A program made the translations under genes and the position numbers. Below are positions 52,544-64,000 of a DNA stretch of 64,000 nucleotides, one piece after another (positions within the stretch are counted from its first letter, which is position 1; each line of letters opens with the position of its first letter). The notes beneath the pieces are model-generated. The model ran no database searches, was not told the origin of the DNA, and worked only from the letters and a program-made list of their open reading frames with translations. The stretch is from Klebsiella aerogenes (lineage in GTDB: Bacteria > Pseudomonadota > Gammaproteobacteria > Enterobacterales > Enterobacteriaceae): the NCBI GenBank assembly GCA_029027985.1, contig CP119076.1, positions 3,904,422 to 3,968,421 on the forward strand. The letters are read 5' to 3'.

Positions 52544-53688
52544 TTTGCTAACTCCAGTACTGCGTCCGCCGCTTGCTCATCCGCGTTGCAGCGGATCTGC
52601 TGATGCAGCGCGCGGAAAGTATCATGCATATCGTGGCTGGTTTTGCCATCCGCCAGCAGCGGCTCCAGGGCCGCGGCCAACGCGTGTGGCTCGCATTCAT
52701 CCTGCAGCAGCTCTTTGACCAGCTCGCGGCCGGCCAGCAGATTCGGCAGGGAGACGTAATCGGTCTTCACCAGCCGTTTGGCTAGCCAGAAGGTAAACGG
52801 CTTCATGCGGTAGCCAACCACCATCGGGCACTTAGCCAACATGCACTCCAGCGCCGCCGTTCCCGAGGCCAGCAGCGCCGCATCGCTGGCAATCATCGCA
52901 TCACGCGCCTGACCGTCCAGCATATGCACCGTCATGTCCGGCGCCGTCTCCGCTTTGATTCGTTCAAACTGTTCCCGCCGTTTGGCATTGACCAGCGGCA
53001 CCACGACCTGCAAATCAGGATAGGTGTTACGCAAAAGCTGTGCAGTTTTCAGGAAGTCGGCGCTGAGCATTTCGACTTCCGCACCGCGACTACCGGGCAG
53101 TAGCGCCAGGCAGTGTACGTCATGCGGGATACCTAAACGCTCACGCGCAGCGCCCTTATCCGGATCCAACGGCATCGCATCCGCCATGGTGTGGCCGATA
53201 AAGCGGCAGGGAACGTTAAATTTGTCGTAAAACGCTTTTTCGAAAGGCAGGAAGGCCAGGACCAGATCGGTGGATCTGCCAATTTTGAAAACGCGTTTTT
53301 GTCGCCAGGCCCAGACGGACGGGCTGACGTAATGAATGGTTTTGATACCCTGCTTTTTCAAATTACCTTCGAGGGTAATGTTGAAATCAGGGGCATCGAT
53401 GCCGACAAACACATCAGGACGCAGTTCGCCAAAACGGCGCGTTAAATCGGCGCGAATATGCAGCAAGCGGCGTAAGCGACCGAGCACTTCAACAATGCCC
53501 ATCACCGCCAACTCTTCCATTTCGTACCAGGCCTCGCACCCTTCCGCCTGCATCAGCGGGCCCGCCACACCGACAAAACGCGCATTGGGGATGCGCGCTT
53601 TGAGGGCGCGGATGAGACCTGCGCCAAGAATATCGCCGGAGGTTTCTCCGGCGACCAGGGCAATCGTCAGGGGACGCTGTTCGACCAT
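52540..53688 (-). CDS. lpxB: Lipid-A-disaccharide synthase LpxB
   Basis: GT-B glycosyltransferase of 382 residues joining UDP-diacylglucosamine and lipid X at the inner leaflet. Recognisable motifs are [69 protein letters not shown] and [20 protein letters not shown]. It overlaps lpxA by one base and rnhB by four, in the order lpxD-fabZ-lpxA-lpxB. Confidence 0.97.
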   Translation of the reverse strand: MVEQRPLTIALVAGETSGDILGAGLIRALKARIPNARFVGVAGPLMQAEGCEAWYEMEELAVMGIVEVLGRLRRLLHIRADLTRRFGELRPDVFVGIDAPDFNITLEGNLKKQGIKTIHYVSPSVWAWRQKRVFKIGRSTDLVLAFLPFEKAFYDKFNVPCRFIGHTMADAMPLDPDKGAARERLGIPHDVHCLALLPGSRGAEVEMLSADFLKTAQLLRNTYPDLQVVVPLVNAKRREQFERIKAETAPDMTVHMLDGQARDAMIASDAALLASGTAALECMLAKCPMVVGYRMKPFTFWLAKRLVKTDYVSLPNLLAGRELVKELLQDECEPHALAAALEPLLADGKTSHDMHDTFRALHQQIRCNADEQAADAVLELAK

Positions 53689-54476
53689 TAACGAATCAAA
53701 CCGCGAGTAGAACGGGCAAAGAAATCGACAAACAGCTGAACGTCAGGGTGCTGAGCCGCCAGCTCAGCGATTTCCGGCTTCGCTTCGTCCAGCGTCTTAC
53801 CGCTGCGGTACAGCAGCTTATACGCGTTACGAATCGCGGTAATCGCTTCGCGGCTAAAGCCACGGCGCTTCAGACCTTCGATGTTGACGCCAAACGGCGT
53901 AGCGTGGTTGCCCTGGGCAATCACGAACGGCGGAACGTCCTGAGCGACGCCGGAGCAACCGCCAACCATGACGTGTGCGCCGATGCTGCAGAACTGGTGT
54001 ACCGCAGTCATACCGCCGATGATGACGAAATCATCGAGAGATACGTGACCAGCCAACGTCGCATTGTTGGCCAGAATGCAGCGATCGCCAAGCGTACAAT
54101 CATGCGCCACATGGGCGTTGATCATCAGCAGGTTATCGTTGCCCACCTTCGTTAATCCACCACCCTGTACTGTGCCACGATGAATGGTGACGCTTTCGCG
54201 GATGCGGTTGCGATCGCCAATTTCCACCCGGGTCGGTTCGCCAGCGTATTTCAGATCCTGGTTAACTTCGCCGATGGAAGCGAACTGATAGATCTCATTG
54301 TCACGGCCGATTTTAGTGTGCCCGTTCACGACAACATGAGACTTCAGTACGGTGCCTTCGCCGATTTCGACGTTGGCGCCAACAATACAAAACGGACCAA
54401 TGTGGACGTTAGCGCCAATAACGGCGCCTTCCTCTACAATGGCGGTAGGATGAATAAAGGCGGTTTTATCAATCAC
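53688..54476 (-). CDS. lpxA: UDP-N-acetylglucosamine O-acyltransferase LpxA
   Basis: First enzyme of lipid A synthesis, transferring R-3-hydroxymyristate from ACP to UDP-GlcNAc. The 262 residues form a left-handed beta-helix of hexapeptide repeats, evident from the repeating I-G-x-N-x-x-I pattern. The catalytic histidine is in [17 protein letters not shown] (about residue 125). It starts 3 bases after the fabZ stop. Confidence 0.97.
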   Translation of the reverse strand: MIDKTAFIHPTAIVEEGAVIGANVHIGPFCIVGANVEIGEGTVLKSHVVVNGHTKIGRDNEIYQFASIGEVNQDLKYAGEPTRVEIGDRNRIRESVTIHRGTVQGGGLTKVGNDNLLMINAHVAHDCTLGDRCILANNATLAGHVSLDDFVIIGGMTAVHQFCSIGAHVMVGGCSGVAQDVPPFVIAQGNHATPFGVNIEGLKRRGFSREAITAIRNAYKLLYRSGKTLDEAKPEIAELAAQHPDVQLFVDFFARSTRGLIR

Positions 54477-54479
54477 GTA

Positions 54480-54935
54480 TCAGGCCTCCCGGCTACGCGC
54501 ACACATCATCGTCGCTTCGCAAACCACTTTACCGTCAACCAGCGCAACGCCTTTGAAACGGGTCAGGCCGCGGCGAGTTTTCTCGAAAGTGACTTCCATA
54601 ATCATCTGGTCGCCAGGAACCACCGGACGTTTGAAACGTGCTTCATCGATGCCAGCGAAGTAGTACAGCTCGCCTGGCTCAAGTTTCCCGACGCTTTTGA
54701 ATGCCAGAATACCGGTGGCCTGCGCCATCGCTTCCAGAATCAGAACGCCAGGCAAAATCGGTTTACCAGGGAAATGCCCCTGGAAAAACGGCTCGTTTAC
54801 GGAAACATTTTTTACTGCGCGCAGAAAACGACCTTCTTCAAAATCCAGCACGCGGTCTACCAGCAGAAACGGGTAACGGTGAGGCAGAAGTTCCAGAATC
54901 TCTTCAATGTGCAGAGTATGAGTGTCAGTAGTCAA
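54480..54935 (-). CDS. fabZ: 3-hydroxyacyl-ACP dehydratase FabZ
   Basis: Hot-dog-fold dehydratase of the fatty-acid elongation cycle, 151 residues. The active site is [20 protein letters not shown], with catalytic His and the downstream Glu in [10 protein letters not shown]. It competes with LpxA for 3-hydroxymyristoyl-ACP, which explains the clustering. The start ATG 54935 gives [20 protein letters not shown]. 106 bases separate it from lpxD. Confidence 0.97.
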   Translation of the reverse strand: MTTDTHTLHIEEILELLPHRYPFLLVDRVLDFEEGRFLRAVKNVSVNEPFFQGHFPGKPILPGVLILEAMAQATGILAFKSVGKLEPGELYYFAGIDEARFKRPVVPGDQMIMEVTFEKTRRGLTRFKGVALVDGKVVCEATMMCARSREA

Positions 54936-55041
54936 AATACTCTTCCTGTCTAAATATACTAAAAGGCAATAATAACACGGCCTGCGGCAATCTTATTAAC
55001 GAATGCAACAGGCCGGGAATGTAACGTGACCGAATGATGAA

Positions 55042-56067
55042 TTAGTCTTGTTGATTAACCTTGCGCTCGATGGCTTTCAGGCGCTTGCTCATCTCATCAA
55101 TATTCATCACCAGCGCCGCAGTTTTACGCCACGCCTTATTCGGCTGCAGCGGAATACCTGAGGAATAAACGCCAGGTTCAGTGATAGGACGCATAACCAT
55201 CCCCATCCCTGTTACGGTGACTTTATCGCAGATTTCCATATGGCCGTTAATCACGCTGGCGCCGCCAATCATGCAGTAACGTCCAATTTTCAGGCTGCCG
55301 GCCATAATGACCCCGCCTGCGACTGCGGTATTGTCGCCAATCACCACGTTGTGCGCAATCTGGCACTGGTTATCAATGATAACCCCGTTGCCGATCACGG
55401 TGTCGTCCAGCGCGCCACGGTCAATGGTGGTGCAGGCGCCGATCTCGACGCGATCGCCAATAATCACGCGACCAAGCTGCGGGATCTTCACCCAATTGCC
55501 ACGATCGTTGGCATAGCCGAAGCCATCCGCACCGATCACGGTACTGGACTGGATCAGGCAATTTTCGCCGATCTCAATCTCGTGGTAAACGGCAACGTTG
55601 GCCCATAAACGCGAGCCGGCACCGATTTTTGTATTTTTACCCACGAAGCAGCCCGCACCAATCACCACGTTATCGCCCAGCTCGACGCCGGATTCGATCA
55701 CGGCGTTGGCGCCGATCGCTACGTTGTTACCCAGCTTCGCCGTCGGATCAATCGCGGCGCTTGGCGCGATGTCTTTTGCCGGCTGCGGCGTGGTATCCAG
55801 AATTTGAGCCATGCGCGCGTAGGTCAGGTAGGGATTACGCACTACCAGCACGGCGCCTTGGGCAAACGGTAGATCGTCCGGCGTCATCACAACGGCGGAG
55901 GCCTGGCAAGCGGCCAGGTGTTCACGGTATTTAGGATTTACCATGAAAGTAATTTGGCCTGCTTTAGCGCTCTGCATGGACGCAACGCCGGTGATGACGA
56001 TATCGCCATCACCGTGTAACTCTGCATCCAACTGCTGTGCTAAGTCAGCCAGTCGAATTGAAGGCAT
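55042..56067 (-). CDS. lpxD: UDP-3-O-(3-hydroxymyristoyl)glucosamine N-acyltransferase LpxD
   Basis: Third enzyme of lipid A synthesis, 341 residues. The N-terminal uridine-binding domain (about 1-100) precedes a long hexapeptide beta-helix, and a C-terminal helix pair ends [14 protein letters not shown]. The catalytic histidine is in [20 protein letters not shown] (about residue 239). It lies 3 bases after skp. Confidence 0.97.
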   Translation of the reverse strand: MPSIRLADLAQQLDAELHGDGDIVITGVASMQSAKAGQITFMVNPKYREHLAACQASAVVMTPDDLPFAQGAVLVVRNPYLTYARMAQILDTTPQPAKDIAPSAAIDPTAKLGNNVAIGANAVIESGVELGDNVVIGAGCFVGKNTKIGAGSRLWANVAVYHEIEIGENCLIQSSTVIGADGFGYANDRGNWVKIPQLGRVIIGDRVEIGACTTIDRGALDDTVIGNGVIIDNQCQIAHNVVIGDNTAVAGGVIMAGSLKIGRYCMIGGASVINGHMEICDKVTVTGMGMVMRPITEPGVYSSGIPLQPNKAWRKTAALVMNIDEMSKRLKAIERKVNQQD

Positions 56068-56070
56068 TAC

Positions 56071-56556
56071 TTATTTAACCTGTTTCAGTACATCAGCGGT
56101 GATGTCTTTAACATCGCTGCTGTTGTATGCCACGGCATTAGAGTCAACAACCAGATCGATGCTCTGATCTTTCGCTACGCTCTGAACAGCAGTCTGGATA
56201 CGGGTAACCAGTTTGCCACGTTCTTCGTTGGAACGACGTGCGCGATCCTGCTCAAAAGCCTGTGCTTTCTGAGAGAAAGACTGACGCTGAGACATCACGT
56301 CTTTTTCCAGCTTGGTACGATCTGCGCCCGGTTTCATGGACTGCAGACGCTGCATTTTGGACTGCAGGTCGCCTTCCATACGCTGCAGTTCGCTAGCGCG
56401 GCCTTTGAACTCGTTTTCCAGCGTGTTAGAAACGCCAGTTTTCTGGGCAACCTGTTGGAACAGGTTGTTCATGTTAACCATTGCAATTTTGTCTGCCGCC
56501 TGAGCGGAAGTTACCATTGCTAAACCCAGACCTGCAGCTAATAACCACTTTTTCAC
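56071..56556 (-). CDS. skp: Periplasmic chaperone Skp (OmpH)
   Basis: Trimeric holdase that carries unfolded outer-membrane proteins to the BAM complex. The 161 residues begin with signal peptide [20 protein letters not shown], then a short strand and a long coiled-coil (about residues 45-125, rich in Glu/Gln/Arg/Lys), ending [11 protein letters not shown] used the GTG at 56556, preceded by GGAG. The longer frame upstream lacks a signal peptide. It follows bamA, its client partner. Confidence 0.95.
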   Translation of the reverse strand: MKKWLLAAGLGLAMVTSAQAADKIAMVNMNNLFQQVAQKTGVSNTLENEFKGRASELQRMEGDLQSKMQRLQSMKPGADRTKLEKDVMSQRQSFSQKAQAFEQDRARRSNEERGKLVTRIQTAVQSVAKDQSIDLVVDSNAVAYNSSDVKDITADVLKQVK

Positions 56557-56679
56557 AATTGACTCCTTACCATCCCATGAGTACCCAGGGGTACCGTTTA
56601 TTTGCGTGGCCAGGCGATAACATCCGTTATCGCCTACAGTCAGCGCTATACTGCACTTACATTCCGTTGTTGCCAACAA

Positions 56680-59127
<2,448 letters not shown>

Positions 59128-59140
59128 CTAACAAACTCTC

Positions 59141-60493
59141 TTACAACCGAGAGAAATCATTGAAAAGTGCAAGCCCCATTAACAGCACCAGCAGTATTGA
59201 GCCAATGCGATAACTAAAGTCTTGAACTCGCTCGGATACCGGTCCGCCCTTCAGCTTTTCAATCGCCAAAAACAGCAGATGTCCCCCGTCAAGAACAGGT
59301 AGCGGGAACAAGTTGATTATTCCGAGGTTCACGCTAATCAGCGCAAGGAACATCAGATAGTAAATCAACCCAAACTCCGCTGACATTCCAGCCCCCTGGG
59401 CGATAGAAATCGGCCCGCTGAGGTTGTTCAGTTTGACATCACCGGTTATCAATTTACCCAGCATCCTGACCGTTAACGACATCAGTTGCCAGGTTTTATC
59501 CGTGGCTTCAGCGATGGCGGCAAACGGCCCGTACTGACGCACTGTCTTGTATTCATCAGGCAGCGGGATAACCTTTGGTACTACCCCTGCGAACCCTTCA
59601 GCCTTGCCTTTCACCGACTTCGTATCCGGAGTCAGGGTTAACGACAACGGCGTACCTTGTCTGTCAACCTCCAGCGCCAGCGCCTTACCCGGATTATCAC
59701 GTACCAGATTAACAAACATCATCCACTGCGTTAACGGTTGACCATCGACTTTAACGATCCTGTCTCCCGCTTGCAAACCTGCTTTTTGCGCGGCCGACTG
59801 AGATTGAACCTCAGCCAGCGCGGTATCAATCTGCGCGCTGTACGGCTTGATACCCAACGACGTCACCGGATCTTGCTTATCCGGTTCAAACGCCCAGTGG
59901 CGCAGATCGAGGATTTTATCCTGACGTTGGTTGCTCCCGAAAGGGGCGACGGTAAGTATTGTTTGTTGGTCGCCAATCTTCGCGACTAACGCCATACGCA
60001 CTGCGTCCCAATCAGGCGTTTCGATGCCATCTATCGCTTTAAGTTCCGTACCTTTTGCAATTTGTGCTTGCGCAGCGATGGAATTGGGCGTTATTTCATC
60101 AACAACCGGACGAACGCCAGGGACGCCGATGATAAACACCAGCCAGTAGGCAAAAATGGCGAAAATGAAGTTGGCGATAGGGCCTGCGGCAATGATAGCC
60201 GCACGCTGGCCGACGGTTTTGTTATTGAAAGCGTAGTGGCGCATTTCCGGCGCTACTGGCTCGACGCGTTCGTCGAGCATTTTCACGTAACCGCCAAGCG
60301 GGATCAGGGCGATGACGAACTCGGTACCCTGCTTATCCAGGCGCCGCCATAACGCCTTGCCAAAGCCAATTGAAAAACGTTCAACGCGAACACCGCAGCG
60401 ACGAGCCACCCAAAAATGGCCAAACTCGTGCACGGTGATCAGTACGCCAAGCGCAATAATAAAAGCGGCCAGATTCCAGAGAACGCTCAGCAT
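59141..60493 (-). CDS. rseP: Site-2 protease RseP
   Basis: Intramembrane zinc metalloprotease that cuts RseA after DegS to release sigma-E, and removes signal peptide remnants. The 450 residues have the HEFGH zinc motif in [15 protein letters not shown] (about residue 22), two PDZ domains (about 125-310) and the [17 protein letters not shown] motif with the second metal ligand. ATG 60493 gives [18 protein letters not shown]; upstream in-frame residues belong to the cdsA tail region. It follows cdsA by 11 bases. Confidence 0.96.
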   Translation of the reverse strand: MLSVLWNLAAFIIALGVLITVHEFGHFWVARRCGVRVERFSIGFGKALWRRLDKQGTEFVIALIPLGGYVKMLDERVEPVAPEMRHYAFNNKTVGQRAAIIAAGPIANFIFAIFAYWLVFIIGVPGVRPVVDEITPNSIAAQAQIAKGTELKAIDGIETPDWDAVRMALVAKIGDQQTILTVAPFGSNQRQDKILDLRHWAFEPDKQDPVTSLGIKPYSAQIDTALAEVQSQSAAQKAGLQAGDRIVKVDGQPLTQWMMFVNLVRDNPGKALALEVDRQGTPLSLTLTPDTKSVKGKAEGFAGVVPKVIPLPDEYKTVRQYGPFAAIAEATDKTWQLMSLTVRMLGKLITGDVKLNNLSGPISIAQGAGMSAEFGLIYYLMFLALISVNLGIINLFPLPVLDGGHLLFLAIEKLKGGPVSERVQDFSYRIGSILLVLLMGLALFNDFSRL

Positions 60494-60504
60494 AAAACCT
60501 TCCG

Positions 60505-61362
60505 TCAAATCGTCCTGAAGACTAACAACAGCAGACAAGCGAACACCGGCACCGCAGCCGTCAGGCTGTCAATGCGGTCTAAAATACCGCCATGTCCTGG
60601 GATCAGATGACCGCTATCCTTGATGCCGGCTTCACGCTTAAACATACTTTCGGTCAAATCGCCCAGCACCGAAGCCAGCGCCGCGACGACCGAGCAGACC
60701 AGTAGTACGGTCGGCGTGACATCCAGATGGGCCCATACGCCGTAGCCCCAGGATATGACCGCCGCTGTCAGCAAGCCGCCAAAAAAGCCCTGCCAGGTTT
60801 TGCCCGGGGAAACCTTTGGCGCCAGTTTATGCTTACCGAACATTTTGCCGAACATGTAAGCGCCAGAATCCGCCCCCCACACCAAAATCATCACGTACAG
60901 CAGCCATACCGCGCCGCTGTAGTGGTTATCAGCATAATGCCAGGCGCGCAGCGCCAGCATGCCCCAGAAGAATGGGACGATGGTCAGTACGCCAAAGATC
61001 AGGCGCAGCGTCTTCGAGTTGCGCCAGAACGCCGCAGAGGCCGGATAACTCAGCACCAGCACCAGAGCGACAATCCACCAGCCAAACGATGCCCATAACG
61101 ATCCCTCAACCATCAGTTGATGAGCATCATAATGGTATTCGGGCAACATGAAGAGCATCAGCGCCAACAGCAGACCGCAAAGCACCGCCAGCCACACGCG
61201 CTGCGTCGTTGAGGTGAAACCGCTTAATTGCCCCCACTCCCACGCGGCGAGCATACAAACGACTAATGTGACAATAGCAAAGCCCGCGGGCGGCAATAGA
61301 AAAAGCGCCGCAATAACAACGGGGATTAAAACGAAAGCAGATATCAGGCGATACTTCAGCAA
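60505..61362 (-). CDS. cdsA: Phosphatidate cytidylyltransferase CdsA
   Basis: Makes CDP-diacylglycerol from phosphatidate and CTP, the branch point of phospholipid synthesis. The 285-residue protein is polytopic (about eight helices). The family signature [14 protein letters not shown] followed by [13 protein letters not shown] is complete near the C terminus. The start ATG 61362 gives [20 protein letters not shown]. It follows uppS by 12 bases. Confidence 0.96.
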   Translation of the reverse strand: MLKYRLISAFVLIPVVIAALFLLPPAGFAIVTLVVCMLAAWEWGQLSGFTSTTQRVWLAVLCGLLLALMLFMLPEYHYDAHQLMVEGSLWASFGWWIVALVLVLSYPASAAFWRNSKTLRLIFGVLTIVPFFWGMLALRAWHYADNHYSGAVWLLYVMILVWGADSGAYMFGKMFGKHKLAPKVSPGKTWQGFFGGLLTAAVISWGYGVWAHLDVTPTVLLVCSVVAALASVLGDLTESMFKREAGIKDSGHLIPGHGGILDRIDSLTAAVPVFACLLLLVFRTI

Positions 61363-61374
61363 AAGTGACCCCCA

Positions 61375-62136
61375 TCAGGCATGACTGCCACCCGGCTCTT
61401 CTGTGCCGCCAAAACGACGCTCTCGACTAACGAATGCATGGAGTGCACCTTCAAAGTCCTGTTCAGCAAAATCGGGCCAAAGAACATCCGTAAAGTAAAG
61501 TTCGGCATAGGCAATTTGCCAAATCAAAAAGTTACTTATTCGGTGCTCTCCCCCGGTCCTAATAACTAAATCAACGGGAGCCAGTTCGTGCATGCACACC
61601 TGCTGGCTCAGTAAGTCTTCCGTGATCTCTTCAGGTTTAAGTAACCCATTTTGTACTTTTTCAGCCAGTTGGCGCACGCCCTGGATAATATCCCAGCGCC
61701 CGCCGTAATTGGCGGCGATATTCAACGTTAACCCGGTGTTGTTTGCCGTCAGTGCTTCCGCCTTGCGGATACGTTCCTGCAAACGGGCATTAAAGCGCGC
61801 CGTGTCGCCAATAATCCGCAGACGGACATTATGGCGATGCAGGCTCTTCACTTCGCTATCCAACGCCCAGACAAACAACTCCATCAGCGCGCTCACTTCC
61901 TGCGCCGGGCGATTCCAGTTTTCACTACTGAATGCGTAAAGCGTTAATGCCTCAATACCATTATTCGCCGCGAAGGAAACCGCACGGCGAACGGATTTCG
62001 CTCCAGCTTTATGGCCAAAGGCGCGAATTTTACCTTGTTGTTTCGCCCAACGACCGTTGCCGTCCATAATAATGGCGACATGGCGACAACCATGCGCAGG
62101 CAACATTTCGCTGACAGTTTGATTAGCAGACAACAT
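61375..62136 (-). CDS. uppS: Undecaprenyl diphosphate synthase UppS
   Basis: Cis-prenyltransferase that elongates farnesyl diphosphate to C55 carrier lipid for peptidoglycan and LPS. The catalytic aspartate is in VAIIMDGNGRWAKQQGKIRA (about residue 26). Also visible are NNGIEALTLYAFSSENWNRP, NIAANYGGRWDI and DLVIRTGGEHRISNFLIWQ. I give ATG 62136 (MLSANQTVSEMLPAHG, 253 residues). An in-frame ATG at 62154 is also possible; neither has a clear ribosome-binding site. Confidence 0.94.
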   Translation of the reverse strand: MLSANQTVSEMLPAHGCRHVAIIMDGNGRWAKQQGKIRAFGHKAGAKSVRRAVSFAANNGIEALTLYAFSSENWNRPAQEVSALMELFVWALDSEVKSLHRHNVRLRIIGDTARFNARLQERIRKAEALTANNTGLTLNIAANYGGRWDIIQGVRQLAEKVQNGLLKPEEITEDLLSQQVCMHELAPVDLVIRTGGEHRISNFLIWQIAYAELYFTDVLWPDFAEQDFEGALHAFVSRERRFGGTEEPGGSHA

Positions 62137-62154
62137 AACGCGTTTTAAGTCCAT

Positions 62155-62391
62155 AATAAGGATCAGCTAAGCCACAACACGCACGCCGCCGGGCAGCGCT
62201 GAACACGCATTTTTATCCGGCGTCGGAGCGACAGCTAATCGCAGAGAACAACCAAAAGCTTTACGCAAAAAAGCCGTGTCTTGCCACGGCCACCGTAATC
62301 TTTCACAACAAAATGCAACGATCGGGTGGCGCAGACTATATCACTGAAGCCCAGCGCCCACAAATATCACAATGCACTGTAAGGACTTGTC
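62155..62391. other. uppS-dxr intergenic region with probable dxr terminator
   Basis: On the minus strand, GCCGTG and CACGGC pair around GCAAGA at about 62272-62290 and are followed by TTTTTT, about 100 bases past the dxr stop. This suggests that uppS onward also needs a promoter in the remaining part of the gap, which I could not locate with confidence. No ORF is supported here. Confidence 0.55.
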
Positions 62392-63588
62392 CTACACCGT
62401 TCGTTGGCGTAGTTGTCGCTGCGCGGCGACGCGCGCTTCGGCATCAATCATCAGGACTTCATCAATACTTTGCGGTTCATTCAGTGCCATCGTATCCAGC
62501 ACAGCCTGATTAACCGCTGCAATATCGGTAAAGCGGATTTCGCTATTCAGGAAGGCGGCCACCGAGACTTCGTTCGCCGCATTCAGCGCCGTCGTCGCCG
62601 CCTGACCGACATCAAAAGCGTCCATCGCCAGCTTCAGGCACGGATAGCGATCGTAATCCGGCGCCGAAAAGTTCAGGTTGCTCAGCTGACAGAAGTCCAA
62701 CGGTTTCACGCCAGAATTCAAGCGCTGTGGCCACCCCATCGAATGCGCGATCGGCGTACGCATATCCGGCTCGCCTAATTGCGCCAGTACGCTGCCGTCC
62801 TGATAGCGAACCATAGAATGAATCACCGATTGCGGGTGAATAATGACTTCCATCTGTTGAGCGGAAGCATTAAACAGCCAGCGAGCTTCGATGTACTCCA
62901 GCCCTTTATTCATCATCGTGGCAGAATCAACGGAAATTTTGCGTCCCATTGACCAGTTCGGGTGACGGCAGGCCTGATCGGGGGTCATTGCCGCCAGCTC
63001 AGAAATCGCCGTTTCCCGGAAAGGACCACCGGAACCGGTCAGCAGAATCGACGAGACGCCGTTCTGCGTCAGGTCAGCGTATCCCAGATGGTTTTGAATT
63101 GTTTCCGGCATACTCTGAAAAATAGCGTTATGTTCGCTATCTACCGGTAACAGACGCGCGCCGTGTTGCTGAACGGCATCCATAAACAAACGCCCGCAGG
63201 TGACCAACGACTCTTTGTTCGCCAGCAACACCGTTTTACCTGCACGAATAGCCGCCAGCGTCGGCACCAGACCGGCCGCGCCAACGATAGCCGCCATCAC
63301 CTGATCGACCTCATCCAACGCGGCGACGTCAGCGGCCGCCTGTTGGCCGCTTAGCACTTCGCAGCGGTTGCCATGCTCACGCAGGCGCTCACGCAGACGT
63401 TCAGCGCTTTGCGCATCGTCCATTACCGCGAATCGAGGGGTAAATTCCAGACATTGTTCAACCATACGATCGACATTTTTCCCCGCGACCAGCGCGGTGA
63501 CGGAAAAGCGATCGGGATTATGACGCACCACGTCCAGCGTGCTGCAGCCAATTGACCCGGTCGAACCGAGAACGGTTAATTGCTTCAT
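62392..63588 (-). CDS. dxr: 1-deoxy-D-xylulose-5-phosphate reductoisomerase
   Basis: Second step of the MEP isoprenoid pathway, NADPH-dependent, fosmidomycin target; it feeds UppS. The 398 residues begin [20 protein letters not shown] (Rossmann loop). They include [34 protein letters not shown] (metal ligands Asp/Glu), [13 protein letters not shown], the flexible loop [20 protein letters not shown], and [14 protein letters not shown] 63588 is chosen for homology; the upstream frame is not conserved. Confidence 0.96.
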   Translation of the reverse strand: MKQLTVLGSTGSIGCSTLDVVRHNPDRFSVTALVAGKNVDRMVEQCLEFTPRFAVMDDAQSAERLRERLREHGNRCEVLSGQQAAADVAALDEVDQVMAAIVGAAGLVPTLAAIRAGKTVLLANKESLVTCGRLFMDAVQQHGARLLPVDSEHNAIFQSMPETIQNHLGYADLTQNGVSSILLTGSGGPFRETAISELAAMTPDQACRHPNWSMGRKISVDSATMMNKGLEYIEARWLFNASAQQMEVIIHPQSVIHSMVRYQDGSVLAQLGEPDMRTPIAHSMGWPQRLNSGVKPLDFCQLSNLNFSAPDYDRYPCLKLAMDAFDVGQAATTALNAANEVSVAAFLNSEIRFTDIAAVNQAVLDTMALNEPQSIDEVLMIDAEARVAAQRQLRQRTV

Positions 63589-63806
63589 GAGACGTCCAGA
63601 AGAATTGAGACAGGATAAAAAGCAAAACGCCGCCAGCAAGCCCCTATGCATCAATTCTCAGGGTTAAAACGGCGGCGAATGGCCTTCAGTATAAAACGGA
63701 AGGCTACAAGGCCGGCTGTTTTAACGCAATCCCAAATATTGAGCGTACGGTCTTCTGTACGGCGTTTCAGATTTCACGCAGGCCCGACCTGCGTAGCGGC
63801 AGAAAA

Positions 63807-64000
63807 TCAGAACTGCATCAGTTCCGCTTCTTTATCTGCCAGCGCCGCATCCACTTTCTTAATGGCGGCGTCAGTCATTTTCTGCACGTCGTCCTGAGAA
63901 CGGCGATCGTCATCTTCGCTGATCTCTTTCTCTTTGAGCAGCGCTTTCACTTTGTCGTTCGCATCGCGGCGAACGTTACGCACGGCTACGCGAGCCTGCT
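63807..64000 (-). CDS. frr: Ribosome recycling factor, C-terminal part (5' end outside window)
   Basis: The minus strand from the window edge to a TGA at 63807-63809 encodes about 64 residues: [20 protein letters not shown], then [20 protein letters not shown], ending [12 protein letters not shown]. This is the C terminus of ribosome recycling factor, which splits post-termination ribosomes with EF-G. The gene continues beyond position 64000. Its order frr-dxr-uppS is conserved. Confidence 0.95.
   Translation of the reverse strand, partial: QARVAVRNVRRDANDKVKALLKEKEISEDDDRRSQDDVQKMTDAAIKKVDAALADKEAELMQF

Overview
The window is 64 kb of enterobacterial chromosome. Almost every protein is recognisably the orthologue of an Escherichia coli K-12 gene from the 4.4-5.9 min region, in the order crl-frsA-gpt-pepD-dinB-dpaA-yafJ-gmhA-fadE-yafV-aspV-dnaQ/rnhA-yafS-gloB-mltD-yafE-yafD-yafC-dkgB-rrn-gmhB-metNIQ-rcsF-trmO-proS-nlpE-arfB-yaeQ-yaeP-rof-tilS-yaeR-ldcC-accA-dnaE-rnhB-lpxB-lpxA-fabZ-lpxD-skp-bamA-rseP-cdsA-uppS-dxr-frr. 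It is written in the opposite direction to K-12 numbering. The mid-50s GC content, a Na+-translocating NQR operon and the 16S rRNA variable stretches point to Klebsiella/Raoultella, nearer the K. oxytoca-Raoultella side than K. pneumoniae. That placement rests on remembered 16S signatures, not on a search.

Layout. 1-1740: end of gabP and the repressor gene csiR, next to crl, which is not their K-12 neighbour. 1.9-6.5 kb: crl, frsA, gpt, pepD and a yafP-like acetyltransferase coupled to dinB, which has a perfect LexA box. 7.7-13.8 kb: nqrABCDEF-nqrM, placed between dinB and dpaA. 14.2-20.3 kb: envelope and fatty-acid genes (dpaA, yafJ, gmhA, fadE, yafV) and tRNA-Asp aspV with its promoter and terminator. 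20.4-28.5 kb: dnaQ/rnhA, yafS/gloB, mltD, yafE, yafD, a 58-codon remnant of an MFS transporter, the LysR gene yafC, and dkgB. 28.6-34.4 kb: a complete rrn operon on the minus strand (16S, tRNA-Ile, tRNA-Ala, 23S, 5S, tRNA-Asp) with P1/P2 promoters, boxA and terminator. 34.4-45.0 kb: gmhB, metNIQ with MetJ boxes, rcsF-trmO, proS, nlpE, arfB-yaeQ, yaeP-rof, tilS, yaeR. 45-64 kb: ldcC, accA, dnaE and the envelope-biogenesis superoperon (rnhB, lpxB, lpxA, fabZ, lpxD, skp, bamA, rseP, cdsA, uppS, dxr, frr).

Functional themes are lipid A, phospholipid and outer-membrane assembly (lpx, fabZ, accA, cdsA, bamA, skp, rseP, uppS, dxr); LPS heptose precursors (gmhA, gmhB); envelope stress sensing (rcsF, nlpE, rseP); replication and mutagenesis (dnaE, dnaQ, rnhA, rnhB, dinB); translation (rrn, tRNAs, proS, tilS, arfB, frr); and sodium bioenergetics (nqr).

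I found no phage, plasmid, CRISPR or defence island and no clearly new multi-gene system. The most unusual signals are small: an exact 48-bp in-frame tandem duplication inside yaeP; a mini-ORF joining the first and last membrane segments of an MFS transporter; a palindromic operator over an extended -10 promoter in front of yaeP-rof; and ERIC-like imperfect palindromes inside the rRNA operon spacers, one exactly abutting tRNA-Ile.
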